In this document: positions 4,706 to 5,562 of the stretch, in pieces
Layout of the letters: the number at the start of each line of letters is the position of its first letter
Position numbering within the stretch: the stretch's first letter is position 1
From: CAZEER01 sp964511215
GTDB lineage: Bacteria > Fidelibacterota > Marinisomatia > Marinisomatales > UBA1611
Direction of reading: 5' to 3'
Assembly: GCA_964511215.1 (NCBI GenBank)
Contig: CAZEER010000103.1
Location: 1-5,562 of the forward strand
DNA length: 5,562 bases
Made by a program: the position numbers and the translations under genes
Notes under the pieces: model-generated
Told to the model about the DNA's origin: nothing
Database searches by the model: none
The model's input: the letters and a program-made list of their open reading frames with translations, nothing else

Positions 4706-5562
4706 ATTTGGCAATTTTGGGTTTAAGGTCTCGGGAGTTGCGCTTGCAGGTCAGGACTGGACTCATTTAAACGCAGATGAGCATGAGGGCCATGACCCCG
4801 TTTTTATTGGACGACCAAATTTAAAGCATGATAGATTAGATAGAGGTGGCAGACTTTCAACAGAAACCAGTAACCCCATATTTTCAGAAGCAATGATTGA
4901 CCATGTAAACGGTGCTGATGAATCTTGGGTAGGGTTTTATTGGGGAGATGGTATAGCATCAGTTGGTGTGGAAAAGGGATCACCTGTTATTACCCAAGAA
5001 ATGATTGATAAAGCATCCAATGATGAATTTAATCGCTTTGAATTGGAAAATGGAAATGTACTTTGGTTCGTTACTGAAGAGAAACTTGGTTTTTATTATG
5101 CCGATGGAATCGATAATGATGGAAATGGTTATATTGATGAACAGATTGATATTGGCATTGATGATGAAGAAGAAGCCTGGGTAGATGGAGTTGATAATGA
5201 TGGAGATGGTCTAATAGATGAGAGCGATGAACTAGGAAGTGCATGGTTAGACCGCTTTGGAAGCACAACTGACCTAGTTAACCTAGATCCAACCACCACT
5301 AATTATTCTTCTCCTGATTCTATATGGAGCGTTCTTGATTCCACACATAAGTTTGGGTTTGGTAATTATATTTATGACTCTGAAGGTAATATTGTCTTTG
5401 ATACAAATGGGAATGGGATCTACAATGATGATTGGGGTGAAAATGGAATAGATGATGATGGTGATTGGGGACTCTATAAGGATGCATTAGGAAATGCCTA
5501 TGATATCCCTTTTGAACCTTTCGTAGACTTAAATGGAAATGGATTGTATGATGCCGATGTTG
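4701..5562 (+). pseudogene. Continuation of the TonB-dependent receptor in the +1 frame (start of beta-barrel, truncated by window end)
   Basis: The frame from 4701 is open for 287 codons to the window edge with no stop and no start codon near its beginning. It starts HKFGNFGFKVSGVALAGQDW, the wording that normally follows the plug of this receptor type (first barrel strands), so it is the displaced remainder of the gene at 3926. A single extra base near 4698-4703, or skipping T4703, restores one frame and gives LLT-KFGNFGFK without loss. After about 30 residues comes a long hydrophilic region rich in Asp, Asn and Gly. It includes DGIDNDGNGYIDE (5103-5141), DGVDNDGDGLIDE (5184-5222), DTNGNGIYNDD (5400-5432), NGIDDDGDWG (5442-5471) and DLNGNGLYDADV (5526-5561), probably a surface-exposed insert. 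Whether the gene is truly broken, carries a sequence error or is recoded cannot be settled here. Confidence 0.8.
5103..5222 (+). repeat. Two acidic calcium-loop-like repeats within the receptor
   Basis: Two 39-nt units (5103-5141 and 5184-5222), with starts 81 nt apart, encode DGIDNDGNGYIDE and DGVDNDGDGLIDE; they agree at 31 of 39 bases. Each contains D-x-D-x-[DN]-G-x-[IL]-D, the first nine positions of an EF-hand or dockerin-type calcium loop. Between and after them the protein is very acidic: 19 of 43 residues over 5103-5231 are Asp or Glu, and none is Lys or Arg. Related shorter units recur at 5400-5432, 5442-5471 and 5526-5561. Calcium binding is inferred from the motif, not shown. Confidence 0.7.

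Noticed and set aside
4696..4712. Programmed +1 frameshift site
   Set aside because: Skipping T4703 would join the frames neatly. However, no upstream Shine-Dalgarno-like stimulator, no prfB-type CTT-TGA context and no clear downstream structure are visible, so mutation or sequence error is favoured.
5071..5268. His-rich minus-strand frame of 65 codons
   Set aside because: It is the antisense of the Asp-rich repeats in the receptor (GAT read backwards gives ATC/CAT-type codons). The plus-strand frame is clearly coding.

Overview
The window reads as a piece of a Gram-negative chromosome from the FCB group (Fibrobacteres-Chlorobi-Bacteroidetes and relatives). The evidence is a secreted protein ending in a type IX secretion-type C-terminal sorting domain of the 'YPNPFNPSTKI ... 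SGVYFYEV ... GKMLLLK' form, followed by an outer-membrane TonB-dependent receptor with an N-terminal carboxypeptidase-regulatory-like domain. That sorting-domain wording, the modest GC content and the 'DNDGDGLIDE' style inserts in the receptor fit marine lineages such as Candidatus Marinimicrobia/Fidelibacterota (SAR406) or neighbours such as Ignavibacteria or Calditrichota. This placement is an inference from protein style, not a measured one.

Layout. Positions 1-1759 are a minus-strand electron-transfer flavoprotein operon, etfB then etfA with 3 nt between them. A possible further minus-strand gene begins at position 33 and runs off the left edge. Positions 1760-2066 are a 307-bp divergent intergenic region. 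It holds a plausible 42-residue single-pass membrane protein gene (1836-1964), a small repeat cluster upstream of etfB, and a candidate Bacteroidetes-type promoter plus a strong ribosome binding site for the next gene. Positions 2067-3845 encode a 592-residue secreted protein with a signal peptide, an unrecognised Asp/Ala/Gly-rich body and the C-terminal sorting domain. A perfect 16-bp hairpin (3877-3913) follows and ends 3 nt before the ribosome binding site of the TonB-dependent receptor starting at 3926.

The receptor is the most notable object. Its frame stops at 4703-4705 just after the plug domain, but the +1 frame is then open without a stop from 4701 to the end of the window and clearly continues the same protein into the beta-barrel. 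The gene is therefore either frameshifted (a real mutation or a sequencing/assembly error) or, less likely, recoded. The continuation carries an acidic insert with calcium-loop-like repeats.

How the parts work together. EtfAB carries electrons from flavin dehydrogenases such as acyl-CoA dehydrogenases to the membrane quinone pool. The secreted protein and the receptor form a plus-strand pair that suggests a surface or extracellular protein acting with an outer-membrane importer. No substrate can be named from the sequence. I see no RNA gene, CRISPR array, insertion sequence, origin or attachment site. No wholly new system can be claimed; the leads are the receptor frame break and its acidic insert, the uncharacterised secreted protein, and the small membrane protein.
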